DNA from: Lotus japonicus
Lineage: Eukaryota > Streptophyta > Magnoliopsida > Fabales > Fabaceae
Length of the DNA stretch: 64,000 nt
Reading direction: 5' to 3'
Assembly: GCF_012489685.1 (NCBI RefSeq)
Contig: NC_080043.1
Span: 79,252,292 to 79,316,291, forward strand
Below the pieces are notes generated by a model. That model did no database searches. It saw only the letters and a program-made list of their open reading frames with translations, and was not told where the DNA came from. The translations under genes and the position numbers were made by a program. This document shows positions 45,885 to 57,317 of this stretch, one piece after another (position 1 is the stretch's first letter; each line of letters opens with the position of its first letter).

Positions 45885-45900
45885 TTTTTTTTTTGGTTAA
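45885..45900. repeat. Micro-retroinsertion with about 18-bp target duplication
   Basis: Ten T plus GGTTAA (reversed TTAACC plus A-tail) lies between AATACAAACCAAACCTCTT (45866-45884) and AATACAAACCAACCTCTT (45901-45918). TTAACC-A(n) is close to the TTGACC-A(n) insert at 7563. Confidence 0.6.
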
Positions 45901-45919
45901 AATACAAACCAACCTCTTG

Positions 45920-47655
45920 TGTAGAACTAACGTGAAAGGGCACCATAGATTCTTTTTTAACCAATTGGAGTTCTTTGCAGTTGGGTTAGGTCCAATAATG
46001 TGTGGTTACTAGCTAGCTAGTTCTTAGCTAGGGATCCAAAGGTAGGGGGAACATATTGTCTTTGTCGAAGTGGACTCACATATTTGAGCTATATTCAATG
46101 CTCCAATAACTCCCTACCTCCTGAGAAAGCATTTTTTTCAGATCCACAATGTTAAAGTGATAAAGCTCATAGCATTTGAGGCAATATTTTAAGGTAATCA
46201 CTAGAGATAGGTATAAATGGTGGGACCTAAACCTAAATCCAACGCGTAGAAGGACGGCTAAGAATTTGCAATGCTTTCCCCCATCCATGGAGATCTAAGA
46301 TTGAACTTGACATATAGGGAATTTGCTTAATTAGTTTATCATTTTACATCATGCTTTTTAATGCGATCCATGTTGTTGTACATTAGACCGCACTTGAGTT
46401 GATCTCAAATCTTAAACTAGTGTTTTATACTTTAGTTAAACTATTGTGTTAATCTTTATTATTTCAGTTATTAATAACATGTTTAATTTAGTGATAAGCA
46501 AGCTAGATTTATAAGGGTGAAGACACAAATTCGATTTCTAATAAAGTTATTTGTTAAGAGAGACAACTACATTTTTCCGAACAAGTGGAGATATCGGTCA
46601 AATACCAAAAAATTAATTGACATTTGGTATTATTTGTGTTTCGTATGAAACATATGATATATACTCAGGATAATCTCATTTTCTTACTCTGGATTCACTT
46701 GTCCTTCTCATTCTATTCCAAACCAGGGCAGCAATTTTGTGAAGACTAGATTGTATTTTGTCTTGGGTTCACAATTAGTTCGTTAGGTGTGTATAACCTT
46801 ACGCAAAACCGATCTTCGAGATTTGCTTTAAGATAGTGACTTGTAACGTACTGCACGACATCTCAGACTTTCTTTCTCCCAACAATATGAAGCAAAGTCA
46901 TTTTCGATGCTGATAGCGCTAATACTCAACAAGAACTCCCTTTCGACCCTCCAAACTCGAGCCATTGGATATGACCAACTACAAGATATGGTCACATGTC
47001 ACAACAGATGCTCATCTTTCAAGCAACTTGAAGCCGATCACATCCTCTTCAACGAGCCTCCAATCATTCCTTTTGAAGGCAATGTTGATGCTATCAAAGA
47101 TTCGATTAAAGCTACGTACCCAAACTTTTGAAAAGAACAACAAACTAATATCGTCACTTAGCTTGCTTAACAAGTCTAATTAACGATCTCTTTGATTTGT
47201 TTATCTCAAACAAATCTGCCAAGTATATTTAGGAGACACGGGAAAAGAAGTACAAACGGATATGATGCTATAAGAATCACAAGTATGTCACTAGACATGA
47301 CTATGTTTCCAAATGGTTTTGATGACAAATCAAACAAGTGCATATAAATATGAACACCTGGTCACAAATGTGTTGAATGAGGAAATGATATGAAGATGTG
47401 TGAGGTACTCCAAGCCAACATCATGTTGAAGAAATTACCTATCTCCTAGAGTGAACTTGAAAATCATGCATCTCAAGCATAAAAGAAAGATTTTACTTTG
47501 CTGTTGTTTGAGCTCGTGATCTTGGTTGTCTTGAGAATTAATGAGTGCTACATGTTTGTGCCATGACTCACTCAATCAATAGATCAAAGGTTTTGAGCGA
47601 GGTATGAAAAATTTTAACTAGGGGCGGTGAGCGCCAAATGCTTACAATAAGTTCA
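45920..47655. other. Intergenic stretch with unassigned open frames
   Basis: A frame at 46907-47131 (for example QLEADHILFNEPPIIPFEGN) looks somewhat coding-like but has no domain I recognise. It may be a decayed retroelement fragment. Confidence 0.3.
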
Positions 47656-48129
47656 ACTAGGATTATACCCGTTTGTCCGTGCGATGCACGGATAATTTTT
47701 AACGAACTCTACTGTGAACTACAATTATTCAGAATTCGATATATATGAATAATACAATGATATATTTTCTAATACATACAATTATACTTAGTCAAACACT
47801 TACATATCGTTATTTTCTTATGTTTATTTTTAAATGTTTTATCTTTCTTATATATATGAGTTTCAAATGTGAATTGTGTTTGACCCCCTGTCGACTTGTA
47901 ATTTGGCGCAATCTTTACTGTAAAAGATGAAAAGTTGGCTGAAATGTAATAACATATTAGACTATGAGGGAGATATTTGAAACTAAAAGAAAATATTTAT
48001 ACATATATCCAAGAGTAATGAGATTACAAAATAAAAGAACCTTTGTTTAGTGATCACTCTGCTGGCTCTTTGTCATATTCTCGATCTTAGCCGCTCTCTT
48101 CTCTATTATTATTAATATATTAATATATT

Positions 48130-48290
48130 TGAATTTCCAAAAAAAAAAACTCTATTGGTTCTTCTAGCCGACTGTCTTCAGTTCCTGACACCACTGTTTC
48201 TCTTGATGACATTTCTTCATGTGGAGATTCAGCAGTTACTTTACTACCTTCCAACCCAGGCACTGAAGAGGCAAGTTCATCAAAACCTGC
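48130..48290 (-). pseudogene. Coding-like exon fragment inside the Helitron-like region
   Basis: On the minus strand an acceptor-like TTCATTGCAG precedes an open stretch reading FDELASSVPGLEGSKVTAES, then PHEEMSSRETVVSGTEDSR. Codon structure and acidic/Ser-rich composition look like a plant exon. I do not recognise the protein. Its location between two Helitron-type hairpins suggests gene-fragment capture; it could also be part of the uncertain gene region further right. Confidence 0.35.
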
Positions 48291-48588
48291 AATGAAGAAA
48301 AGGTTGATCCATGTGAAGAATGAAAAGTTAAGTTGCTTATGTATCTATAATGGACATCTTCAGAGTAATATTATGGTTGTACTTTCATGGATATCAAATT
48401 TTATTTTGTATCTCTAAGTATGATAAAGCCCTAAATCAATCTGCCCTCAATATCCCACACATTTATGTGTTTGAGTGTTAGATGTTATATAATTATATAT
48501 TGTAAGATTAGGAGATGTCCATTTTTTAGTATTCCAAGGGATTCTAATGTGTAATTTTCAAGACATGTGTTTATTTGAAGTTGCTTTT

Positions 48589-48601
48589 TGTTTTTGTTAC
48601 A
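48589..48601. repeat. Possible micro-retroinsertion with 12-bp duplication
   Basis: TGTTTTTGTTACA lies between two copies of GAAGTTGCTTTT, at 48577-48588 and 48602-48613. The duplication is short, so this is weaker than the others. Confidence 0.35.
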
Positions 48602-48710
48602 GAAGTTGCTTTTATTTAAGCTACTTATGTTGTTCCTTATCCATTGTTTATTTTTATGTTCATTCGATCCTTCTGTAATCATATATAGTGCGATGCACGG
48701 GAAATATATT

Positions 48711-50740
48711 CAACAATTCGCTCAGATTAATTATGTGATAAACACATGAGTTATATAATCATGATGTCATCTCAAATAAATTAACAGTCATTCGTATATA
48801 AATGATAGAATAAAATTTAGAGTTAAATATCAACATTAAACAAAAAAATTAGACAGCATACTTGTACTTGAATTACATTTGAGAAAAAGGATGATAACGT
48901 ATCACAATTGTCTTTTTTCAAAAATATAAAAAATAGATTTCAGCATGAAATTATTAAACAATTAAAAAAATAAATGTGGTACATTTTTCCAAATAGTTGA
49001 ATAAAAAATATGATTATTTTAAAAATGTTCATACTCATATATCAGATCATATATTAGAGACATGATCATATAACTTTAAAAGAGATTAAAATAAATCATA
49101 ACATTATGGGTAAAATGGTTCATGTCATCCAGTACATAAAAAAAAATCAAATACACTTAAACCATAATATATAAAAGTAAGGAAGACCAACAAAAAACCA
49201 GTAAAACCCAAATGGTAGAGACCTAAACAACGAAAAATGAGAGACCTCAAAGCATTCTCCAAAACGAAAGAGACCCCAAAGCATTCTCCATAACGAAATG
49301 CTTCATATCAAACATGACTTTCACTGCCTATCTCTTGATGGCCTTATTCAAACGGGTTCTCTTCTAGATGGCCTCAGAAAAGCGATTTGTAGAGACCATA
49401 TAAGCAACATCCTCATTTGAACCTATTTGCACGTGAGACCAGCTTCATCTAAACCTTGCAAGGATCATGAGTGCCAACAACTTATACAGCAGCATCAGAT
49501 AACTGGGACATGTCTTGAAAAAGTAGCAGAAGATGAGTTTAAAATTAAATCAAACAATAGCACCGATCATCTTACAAAAACATAACATTAAAAGGCATAG
49601 ACTTGGAGGGGACCTTAGCAGAAAATGACACATGTTGATGTCAATCAATAATATACAGCCAAGTAATGGGTTGTTGAACCATGTTGACGAAATGAGATTA
49701 ATTTAGAACTAAAAAAGATCAGCTAGAAAATGCATAACAGCTAAAAGATGGCTCAAGAAAGTCTTGTATTACACACATCAAATAAAGGTCCAAATGATGC
49801 AGATAAGTTGAAGTCACATAGCATGCTGCTCCACCACACAATGATCATAAAAAGAAAGCAATGTTTCACCACACAGGGGGGATAAACAGAGAGCAAAACA
49901 TGAGGCAGAATGGAACAAACAAAACTGGAAAACTTTGAATAGAAAGGAAAATTTAAAGTCATGAGCTTGTCAAGCTCATGCTTAACTTGTCATTTTATCT
50001 CAGGCGTACTTAATGGAGTGTAAAACTTAATAATAAAATCTCAGTGTTGGTGAACATAATCAGGGACATGCCATCTTGAGAAATAAATATAATGTCAGAT
50101 TTTGTATTCAACAGTTATTATATGCGGTAGAAGAGGTCATAGATAGCACCAGGGCCACACAAGATAGTAACCATGTTCTACAAAATATTGCATAAAATCA
50201 GCTATGCTATACTCACAAAGAAATGGAGTTATAATTTTGCTTAAAAAGAGACACCAGATAGATACAGGATCTTCTAACAGCAAAAAAGGATCACATCAGA
50301 TTCATCATTGAGTTATAAAATTGATAGAAGAAGTACATTAGGTAAAGAAAAGAGAAATTCATATGCAGACTCTAAGAAGGAAAATTGTGATATCAGTTCT
50401 GATTTTGATGGTCATATCTTAGTTTTAGCTTTTTCTACTTCACCTTATGTGTCTTGCTTGTCACAATGATGCTTAGTTGTTTTTACTGGCTCTAACATTT
50501 GATCATTCCTATAATAGCTTAAAATTTGCCTTTTATTTTTTCTTCTTTCTTTAGTTAGTTCTCATCCTAGGAGATTATGTTACTTTCACTTAGAACACAT
50601 GAACTTTCCACGAACCCAAATCAATAATGAATTCATAATGTAAATTAAATTCACAGAAAAAATGTGAAAAGTTGAGGAAGGAGAAGCCTAGATTAAGAAA
50701 GCAACTAATTCTATCTCTGGTAGAAGTTTGTTCCTACTTA
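48711..50740. other. Intergenic stretch, no supported gene
   Basis: Long AT-rich sequence. Around 49280-49500 the minus strand has mildly GC-richer sequence whose frames are all interrupted; I could not identify a source. Confidence 0.35.
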
Positions 50741-50751
50741 TTTTCCTCTTC

Positions 50752-53560
50752 ACTGCTCTATGATGGGATCCACTCTATAGTCCATATACCCGGTAACCAA
50801 ATCACTTGAACTCCCTCGAATAAATCAATCTCACACTCTGCAGAACAAAAACAAAGAAATTAGTAATGATATACAATCTCACTAACCTGTGTTTATATAC
50901 CAGATGAGATATGCTACAGTCATGGAGCATTCATGTGTGTGGCAGAAAACAGGGAATACAAACCTTTGGAAGTGACTGTTGATAAATCAAGTGGACAATA
51001 GTTTGCCCTCTCTCTAATTTAGAGCTTTATATCAGAAATTATTAAAGAATCAATAGATTTACACATTGGAACTAAATGAAAATGATGCTAAATAAATTTC
51101 CAGAGGAAACACATAGGTGAGTCACAAAATTAGGTGACAGTCAATATTTTTTTTGAAGGATCAAATGACTGATTAATTCTTCAACCCAAAGATTACATTA
51201 CCCACCTCTCCCACCCTTATCTTTTAAGCAACAACTAATATCAATTGAAAAACACACTTTGGAAGAGAACCATGACACTTGAGTAAACCAACCTTTAATT
51301 AAACTCTTTCCTTTGCACAGAAACCCCCTTCACGAAGCATAGTTTAGATAAGAAAAAAACAAATTTGAAAATATTAACCAAACAATCAGATTTTTTTTTC
51401 CTAAATGAACCAATCACAGCAAGCTGGTTATAATAATTCACTGGAAAACCTATTAGAGTTCATGTCCAAAAATAAAGCAATATATATGGACACAAAATCT
51501 TAAGAGAACAATGGGACATCAGAAAAATACATGCTTCATAATAACGAACGAAGCATCACATTGTCTACTTGCCTATATTTGTGAGCCCTTGACTGCTCAG
51601 TATCCTTTATTTAACATGAATTATTCAAAGGATCAATTGAGTTTTGGGATCCAATGCACCTCTGAAGTAATCCACATACATTTGTATAACACTTCTATTA
51701 TTATTTGCATGACAAGTAATGTGCTATGCTTTTTTACTTAATCCTAATTGGCATAAATATTATCACTATGACCTGCCATATATAGTGCAGAGCATAAAAT
51801 TTACATGCACCACAAGAATACAAAACCTTCTAGTTTATAAACAATGTCTCAAGTACCAAACTCATAATCTGAATTCAGAAACATTAATTATAGGCAGATT
51901 ATCCACCTTTATAGTCAAGGTTCAGCAGTAGGTGTCATCTCTCACTTCCTAATAACCCTTGCTCTGATCTTCCATTCTTCTCTACCATGGCATAAGCTTC
52001 GAATGGAATTCATGTGTGCAGATACAGAATAAATAAAAGAGCAGGAAAATTCAAACAGATAAGTGAGTGAGATAAAATAGAGGTGGGGGGTTTGAAGCAG
52101 AAGGATTGGGATATGAGAATTCGATTAGATACACAACAACATGGATAAAATCAATAATTAAGACAAATGAACACAACTAAAATATATTTATGGTTAAAAC
52201 TTATTTTGCATCCTCATCTAATAAACTATCCATGCTAGTTGCTGCTTTTTTAACTGTTAAAATATATTGATAAACTATATATGTATTGTTAAGCAATTTG
52301 GATTTACCACCTTCAAATGCTTTAATGTTTCTAGGCTATATAATAGGAGCTTAATGGCTGTAATATGCGATAAATACAAAAGAGTTTTCTATTTTCTCTA
52401 GTATCTACTCTAGGATTCTTTACCCTATCTATATGATCTACAATGTTCATGCTTCACCTTGCAAATACTCTGGTATCTAGGCACCATGTAAAAGGATAAT
52501 TCTTTGACAATATACCAGAGAAAAGACATGATTCACAAACATTATGGATTGAGTATTCAAGCCAGTCTAGCACTCTAAGGTCTGACTACCAAAAACTCAG
52601 CACATTAAAATTCAATCTGTTTTATAACCTTAAGTATTAGCAAGATGAATATTTGTTTCCTTAAATGGATTTGCATTGAAGTCATGAAAATACTAAAATA
52701 TGATAGTAAAGATGAATTAACTATCGGTGAATGAAGTTGTAACATACTTTTCAAGTACTGTCAACTTGTGGAAACATGCTACTGTCCTTCCTCCCATTAC
52801 CTGAAACCATCATTGCACAAATTCTTTCAGCTTAACTTCCAGCTTGGTAATAGACACACATAAACATGACAAAAAAAGTTGCATGTTATCCTCACTACAA
52901 AATGCAAATGCTGTCAAGTTTTCAAGAAGATATTGGTGGTGAATCTAAAAATACTTTCGTACTTATTCAAAATATAATACATGAATAGGTGAATACATCA
53001 CAATGACAACACAGAATCCCTAAACATTATGGATTGAGAAATTAAAAAAATATAAACTATGCCTAATCACCTATTTATGGAAAAAAATAATTAAAATTAT
53101 AAGCAACAAAAACAACTACATACTACCAGTGGCAGATACTACTTCAACAAATTCAAGATCATAATTACCAACTATGGAACTCCCTTTCTGATAACCCTTT
53201 CTCTGATCTTTCATGCTTCTCTTCCAGGGCATAAGCTTCAAATTTGCTGAAGCAGGACCAGACATAGGAGAAATAATGAAAATACACAAATGGTTGAACA
53301 AAGGTGCAAATGGGATATGGAAAAGCAGAATGAATGAACATCCTCACACATGGAGTATTTATAGATGAAGATGAATAAAAAGTACAAAAAAGAAAATCCG
53401 TAAAAATAATGGCGATTTAGACTGCTTACTAACCAAAGGATTGTGTATCCGTGATTTGCTCCTAGGGAATGCATTCCGATCTGGAAATTAAGAAAGAAGG
53501 ATGAGCAATCAACAGTGATGAAGGGAGCTTGTCGAAATCTGGTTGGTTCCTCCATTTCCA
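50752..53560 (-). other. Possible unrecognised or decayed multi-exon gene
   Basis: Hints on the minus strand are as follows. An acceptor-like TTTGTTCTGCAG near 50841 is followed by an open stretch CEIDLFEGVQVIWLPGIW ending in a stop near 50755. Two related segments about 1.25 kb apart (51946-52000 and 53190-53245) read EAYAMVEKNGRSEQGLL and EAYALEEKHERSEKGLS. A possible start is MEEPTRFRQAPFIT at 53555. I could not join these into one frame with confident introns and recognise no domain, so this is a flag, not a gene model. Confidence 0.25.
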
Positions 53561-53777
53561 GCGAGTGAAATCTCCTTGAACACGGAACGACGAGCGTCGG
53601 CGATGATGTAATGAAGGAAGGACATACGCGAGATGACGACAGTAGATGAGAAACTATGAGCTGTGGAAGAGAAAGGGAGAAGGTGAATGGTACGATGGAG
53701 TGGCTAGAAAGGGAGAAGAAACACGTGATTGCCAGCTAGGGTTGATTAGAGTTGGGAGAGAAACAGAGCAGAGAAAG

Positions 53778-53842
53778 AAACGACGTCGTTTTGCAGGGTC
53801 CAGTTGAAAAAAAAATATGTGAAAGAGAGCATGCCACGTGGC
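53778..53842. promoter_or_regulatory. ACGT-core palindromes (possible promoter elements)
   Basis: AAACGACGTCGTTT is a perfect 14-bp palindrome at 53778-53791, and GCCACGTGGC, a perfect 10-bp G-box palindrome, lies at 53833-53842. Both carry the ACGT core bound by bZIP factors. They sit 200-300 bp upstream of the possible minus-strand start at 53555. Confidence 0.35.
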
Positions 53843-53972
53843 AAGCAACGATTGGAGGTCTTGTAGGAATAGTGAAAATGAAACTCACAAATAAGAAGTA
53901 GTAGAAGACGTCTAGGTCAACATGAGAGAATTGAAACACAATGATTGGCCTTAAAACCTCTAAAAATTAAAA

Positions 53973-54497
53973 GGCTTAATTGCACTTTTGGTCCCCCAAC
54001 TATTGCCTTCCTGCGAAAATCGTCGCCAAAATTTAAAATTAGCAAAAAACGTCCTCCAACTATACATGTCGTTGCACTTTTGTTATGCCGTTTGCCTTCC
54101 GTGAGAAAACTAACGTGAGAAGCTGATATGCCTCCTTCGCGCGTGTCTCATGTGATTTTTTTCAGAGTACTTGATGACTTGACAAGTCACATGTTTCTCA
54201 TGTGACTCTAAAATGGTTCCATGGTGAAGAAGACGATGGAGGAGGGAGATGACCGTTGGAGCCTTTCAGAGTCACGTGAGAAGCATGTGACTTGTCCAGT
54301 CATCAAGCTCTCTGAAGAAAGTCACACGCATGAAGAAGCCTCGTCCGCTTCTCACGTTAGTTTTCTCACAGAAGGCAAACGGCAGACCCATAGTGCAACG
54401 ACATGTATAGTTGGAGGACGTTTTTTGCTAATTTTAAAGTTTGGGAATGATTTTCACAAGAAGGCAATAGTTGAGGGACCAAAAGTGCAATTAAGCC
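53973..54497. mobile_element. Long-TIR MULE-type MITE, near-complete hairpin
   Basis: The arms, starting GGCTTAATTGCACTTTTGGT, pair over about 220 bp on each side, leaving a short central loop near 54215-54260. Flanking 9-mers AAATTAAAA and AAATAAAAA match at 8 of 9 positions. The GGCTTAAT terminus is shared with the element at 3533-5331, but the rest differs. It has no coding capacity. Confidence 0.75.
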
Positions 54498-56618
54498 AAA
54501 TAAAAACATGTTTATCACGTGAAGGGAAATGCCCTTTATATGATCTGGGGCATTTGAATACATTAATCTCCTAGGAGGAAATTATGGGATAATGTTTTGA
54601 TGCAATTCAAGTAATTTAAGTTGACTTGGAGGCATGCATGAAAGGGAGAAAGAGCTAGCTATTTGGAGAGAAAAAATAGAGGATTAATCCACGCAGGATG
54701 CATATTAATTCCCTCAATTATATGATCAATGAAATAAAATACACATCATTTATAATTACACACACTAGTACTGAACCAACTTAACCTAGTTACTTATTAA
54801 CCTTTTAACTAACCTCTCCAACTGAACTAACTACCATATGACAGCTTACATATCAAAAGAAAACAATTATTGCCACTAGGAGAGAAATTATAGCGAATAG
54901 TATATGACCTCAAATGATCCAATTAACTACCCTTCCCCCAAACTTTCAACTGTAGAGAATATTGATTGAGGTTTTTGTCATCATTTTTTCAAACATTAAT
55001 TAATTGCTGGTTAATAGCCGAGCCTTTCGCAAACCATGGCTGTGTTAGGTGGGCATGTGTCCAACAGAAATACGTTCAAAATGTTCCACATAATATGGAA
55101 ATTAACTATGTTTAACTTAATGTTGTAACTAACCAAGCAAGGTGTGTAGGGGTGGTTACATTATTGCTCACTTTATCCATTAATTATAAAATTGAAAGTT
55201 CAAACATCGCTAATGAAAATGAATCATATATTTCATGATCGCCTGTTACGTATACCGCTAAATGAATGTACTTGCAGTGAGATCCTTTGGTCAATATAAT
55301 GAAAAAAACCCATTTAAAACTTACAGGGATATTTTTTACAGAAAAAAGATTTAATCACTTTTAAGTATATAAATTTCTCTAAAATTAATATTGGATATGT
55401 GAGTAACACCTCTTATATTATTAGATTTCATCTTATCTATTCTTAGTTATTGTGGAACTCCATATTCATACTTGTATTAATTTTAAACAGTGAAAGATAA
55501 TCATATATACTCGAAAATCTATTTTTTAAGTTGGATATTCATTCGTCTATATATCATGGCAAGACTGCATAAAAGAAAGAAAATGACAGCAGTGCATGAG
55601 GCCAAAATTCATGCATGTGAGTGTAAGAAAACTCAAATCTCCTCGACGTTGTCAAATTCCCAAACAAGGTTTCGGATTAACATCAAAGATTTTATCCCTG
55701 GAGAATAGGGTTTAATTATGGTGTTAACCAATAAAAGCTACTCCATTTTGCCACATACTTATTAGAGAAAAAAAAAGAGATAAGTTTCACCTACCAAATT
55801 GAAGCAGAAAGAAAGCAAAAGAAGTGACTGGTAGAAACTTAAGTCCTTATCCTCTGCAAAAAAAGTTACTGGACCACTTCTTAAGTTGGAATTTTGCTTC
55901 ATAAAGTTAATCAATAATTACACGTAACAATATAGTCACATCCATACAAGTTCAAGGTGTTGGCATTTGATAGGGTCTTATTGCAAATCTCTAGTCAATA
56001 ACATGATAGATCTCATGATAGCGCACAGGAATTTGGCTCTTCTTTTGAACTCTTTAGGCTGCATACTTTACTATCACAGGGCAATTCATCTAGAGATTCC
56101 AAGCGTGCTGTTATTTTTGTTGTTTTTCTCTTATTGCCATTTGAAGGTTTTCCAGCTAAAGTAATTAACTGCCTTAAAGGGTTTATTATTGCTTTATTTA
56201 ACAAGCTTTTTTGCTTGGAATATTTATCCGAAGTAGGTTTCTATAAATAATATATTTTTATTTATTTTTTAAAAAATGCATGAGTCAATGTGACAACTAA
56301 TTGTGTGTGTTTTTTTTTTTGAAATAAACTAATTGTGTGTTTAGATATCAACTAATTTAACATAAAACCATACTCATTTTAATTATACGAACAGTTTCAT
56401 CTTTTCCATAAAATGGATATAACGTTTGTTAACATAAAGCTACTGATATTTAAACATATGCTAAATATTTAATTGGAGATTAAAATACTGAGCAATTGTT
56501 GTATAACGTATGTAGTTGTTCTTACACACCCCCTTTCCTCTATGATCTAGGGTTTAGAGTCGTCAATACAATAAATATAAGAATGAATGAGAATCTGTCT
56601 TATTGAATGAGGGTTTAG
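54498..56618. other. Intergenic sequence with one micro-insertion
   Basis: No gene is supported. A scar with a 14-bp duplication lies at 56309-56326. The rest is AT-rich spacer. Confidence 0.45.
56309..56326. repeat. Micro-retroinsertion with 14-bp target duplication
   Basis: G, eleven T and GAAATA (reversed TATTTC plus A-tail) lies between two perfect copies of AACTAATTGTGTGT, at 56295-56308 and 56327-56340. Confidence 0.6.
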
Positions 56619-57317
56619 TAGAGCTGTCAATATGGGTTCCAACCCGCGGGCCAGCTCGACGGGTTGGCTAAATGAGCCGGGTTGGGTTGGTTAAATTCCA
56701 GCTCGAAAAGAACTTGGGTTAGGGCAACCCGGCTCGTTTAACCCACGGGTTAGACGGGCCAACCCGCGGGTCAAGCGAGCCAACCCGTCGGGTTAGAGTT
56801 ATTAAAAAATTTATTTTATTTCTCTTTAATTCCAAGTTAGTTTTATGGATTAATTTTAGATAGAAAAATGAAAATTTTCATTTCTTTTATTTTGAGTCAA
56901 TTTTTTATGTTTTATTTATTGTTATTATATTTTTTATCTCATTTTAAATGTGACAATAAAATAATTGTGTTCTTATATCCTGTAAACTAAATTCTTTTTC
57001 TATATTTCAAATGGGAGATAAAAATAATTGCGTTGATAAACCTGTTTTTTATGAGTTGATATCAATTTCTATAAATATTTTTTTGAAATTATTTTTTATA
57101 GCATTTTAAACATTTTCTAATCCAATTTCTCAATTTTTTATATTTATTTCACTCGACCCGCGAGCCAGCCCGCCAACCCGCGAGCTCGTAGCGAGCCGGG
57201 TTGAGTTCATATTTTCCTGGCTCGTTAAAATCCGGGTTGACACAACCCAACCCGTTTTCAACCCAACCCATACGGGCTGACCCATATGGGCTGGGTTGGC
57301 CCATATTCACAGCTCTA
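56619..57317. mobile_element. hAT-type non-autonomous element
   Basis: TIRs TAGAGCTGTCAATATGGGT and, inverted, TAGAGCTGTGAATATGGGC are flanked by a perfect 8-bp duplication, GGGTTTAG, at 56611-56618 and 57318-57325. Both ends are rich in GGGTTGG/CCAACCC and GAGCC/GGCTC subterminal repeats around an AT-rich centre. An 8-bp target and TAGNG ends define hAT. No transposase ORF is seen (699 bp). Confidence 0.9.

Larger units (their letters stand above)
47657..48710 (-). mobile_element. Helitron-like element(s), minus orientation
   Basis: On the minus strand the left end reads CCGTGCATCGCACGG (a 6-bp stem, 3-nt loop hairpin), then ACAAACGGGTATAATCCTAG and T. A hairpin about 10-20 nt before CTAG|T is the Helitron 3' signature. 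A second, similar hairpin (reversed CCCGTGCATCGCAC) lies at about 48687-48701 and may be the 3' end of an adjacent or nested copy. The 5' ends were not identified, so the right border is approximate. Confidence 0.5.

Noticed and set aside
46907..47183. Two overlapping frames that look partly coding
   Set aside because: They could not be assigned to any retroelement or plant family, and neither has a supported start or splice site; kept only as an unassigned region.
49280..49500. Possible processed pseudogene on the minus strand
   Set aside because: All frames are interrupted and no protein family could be recognised, so there is not enough to name a source.
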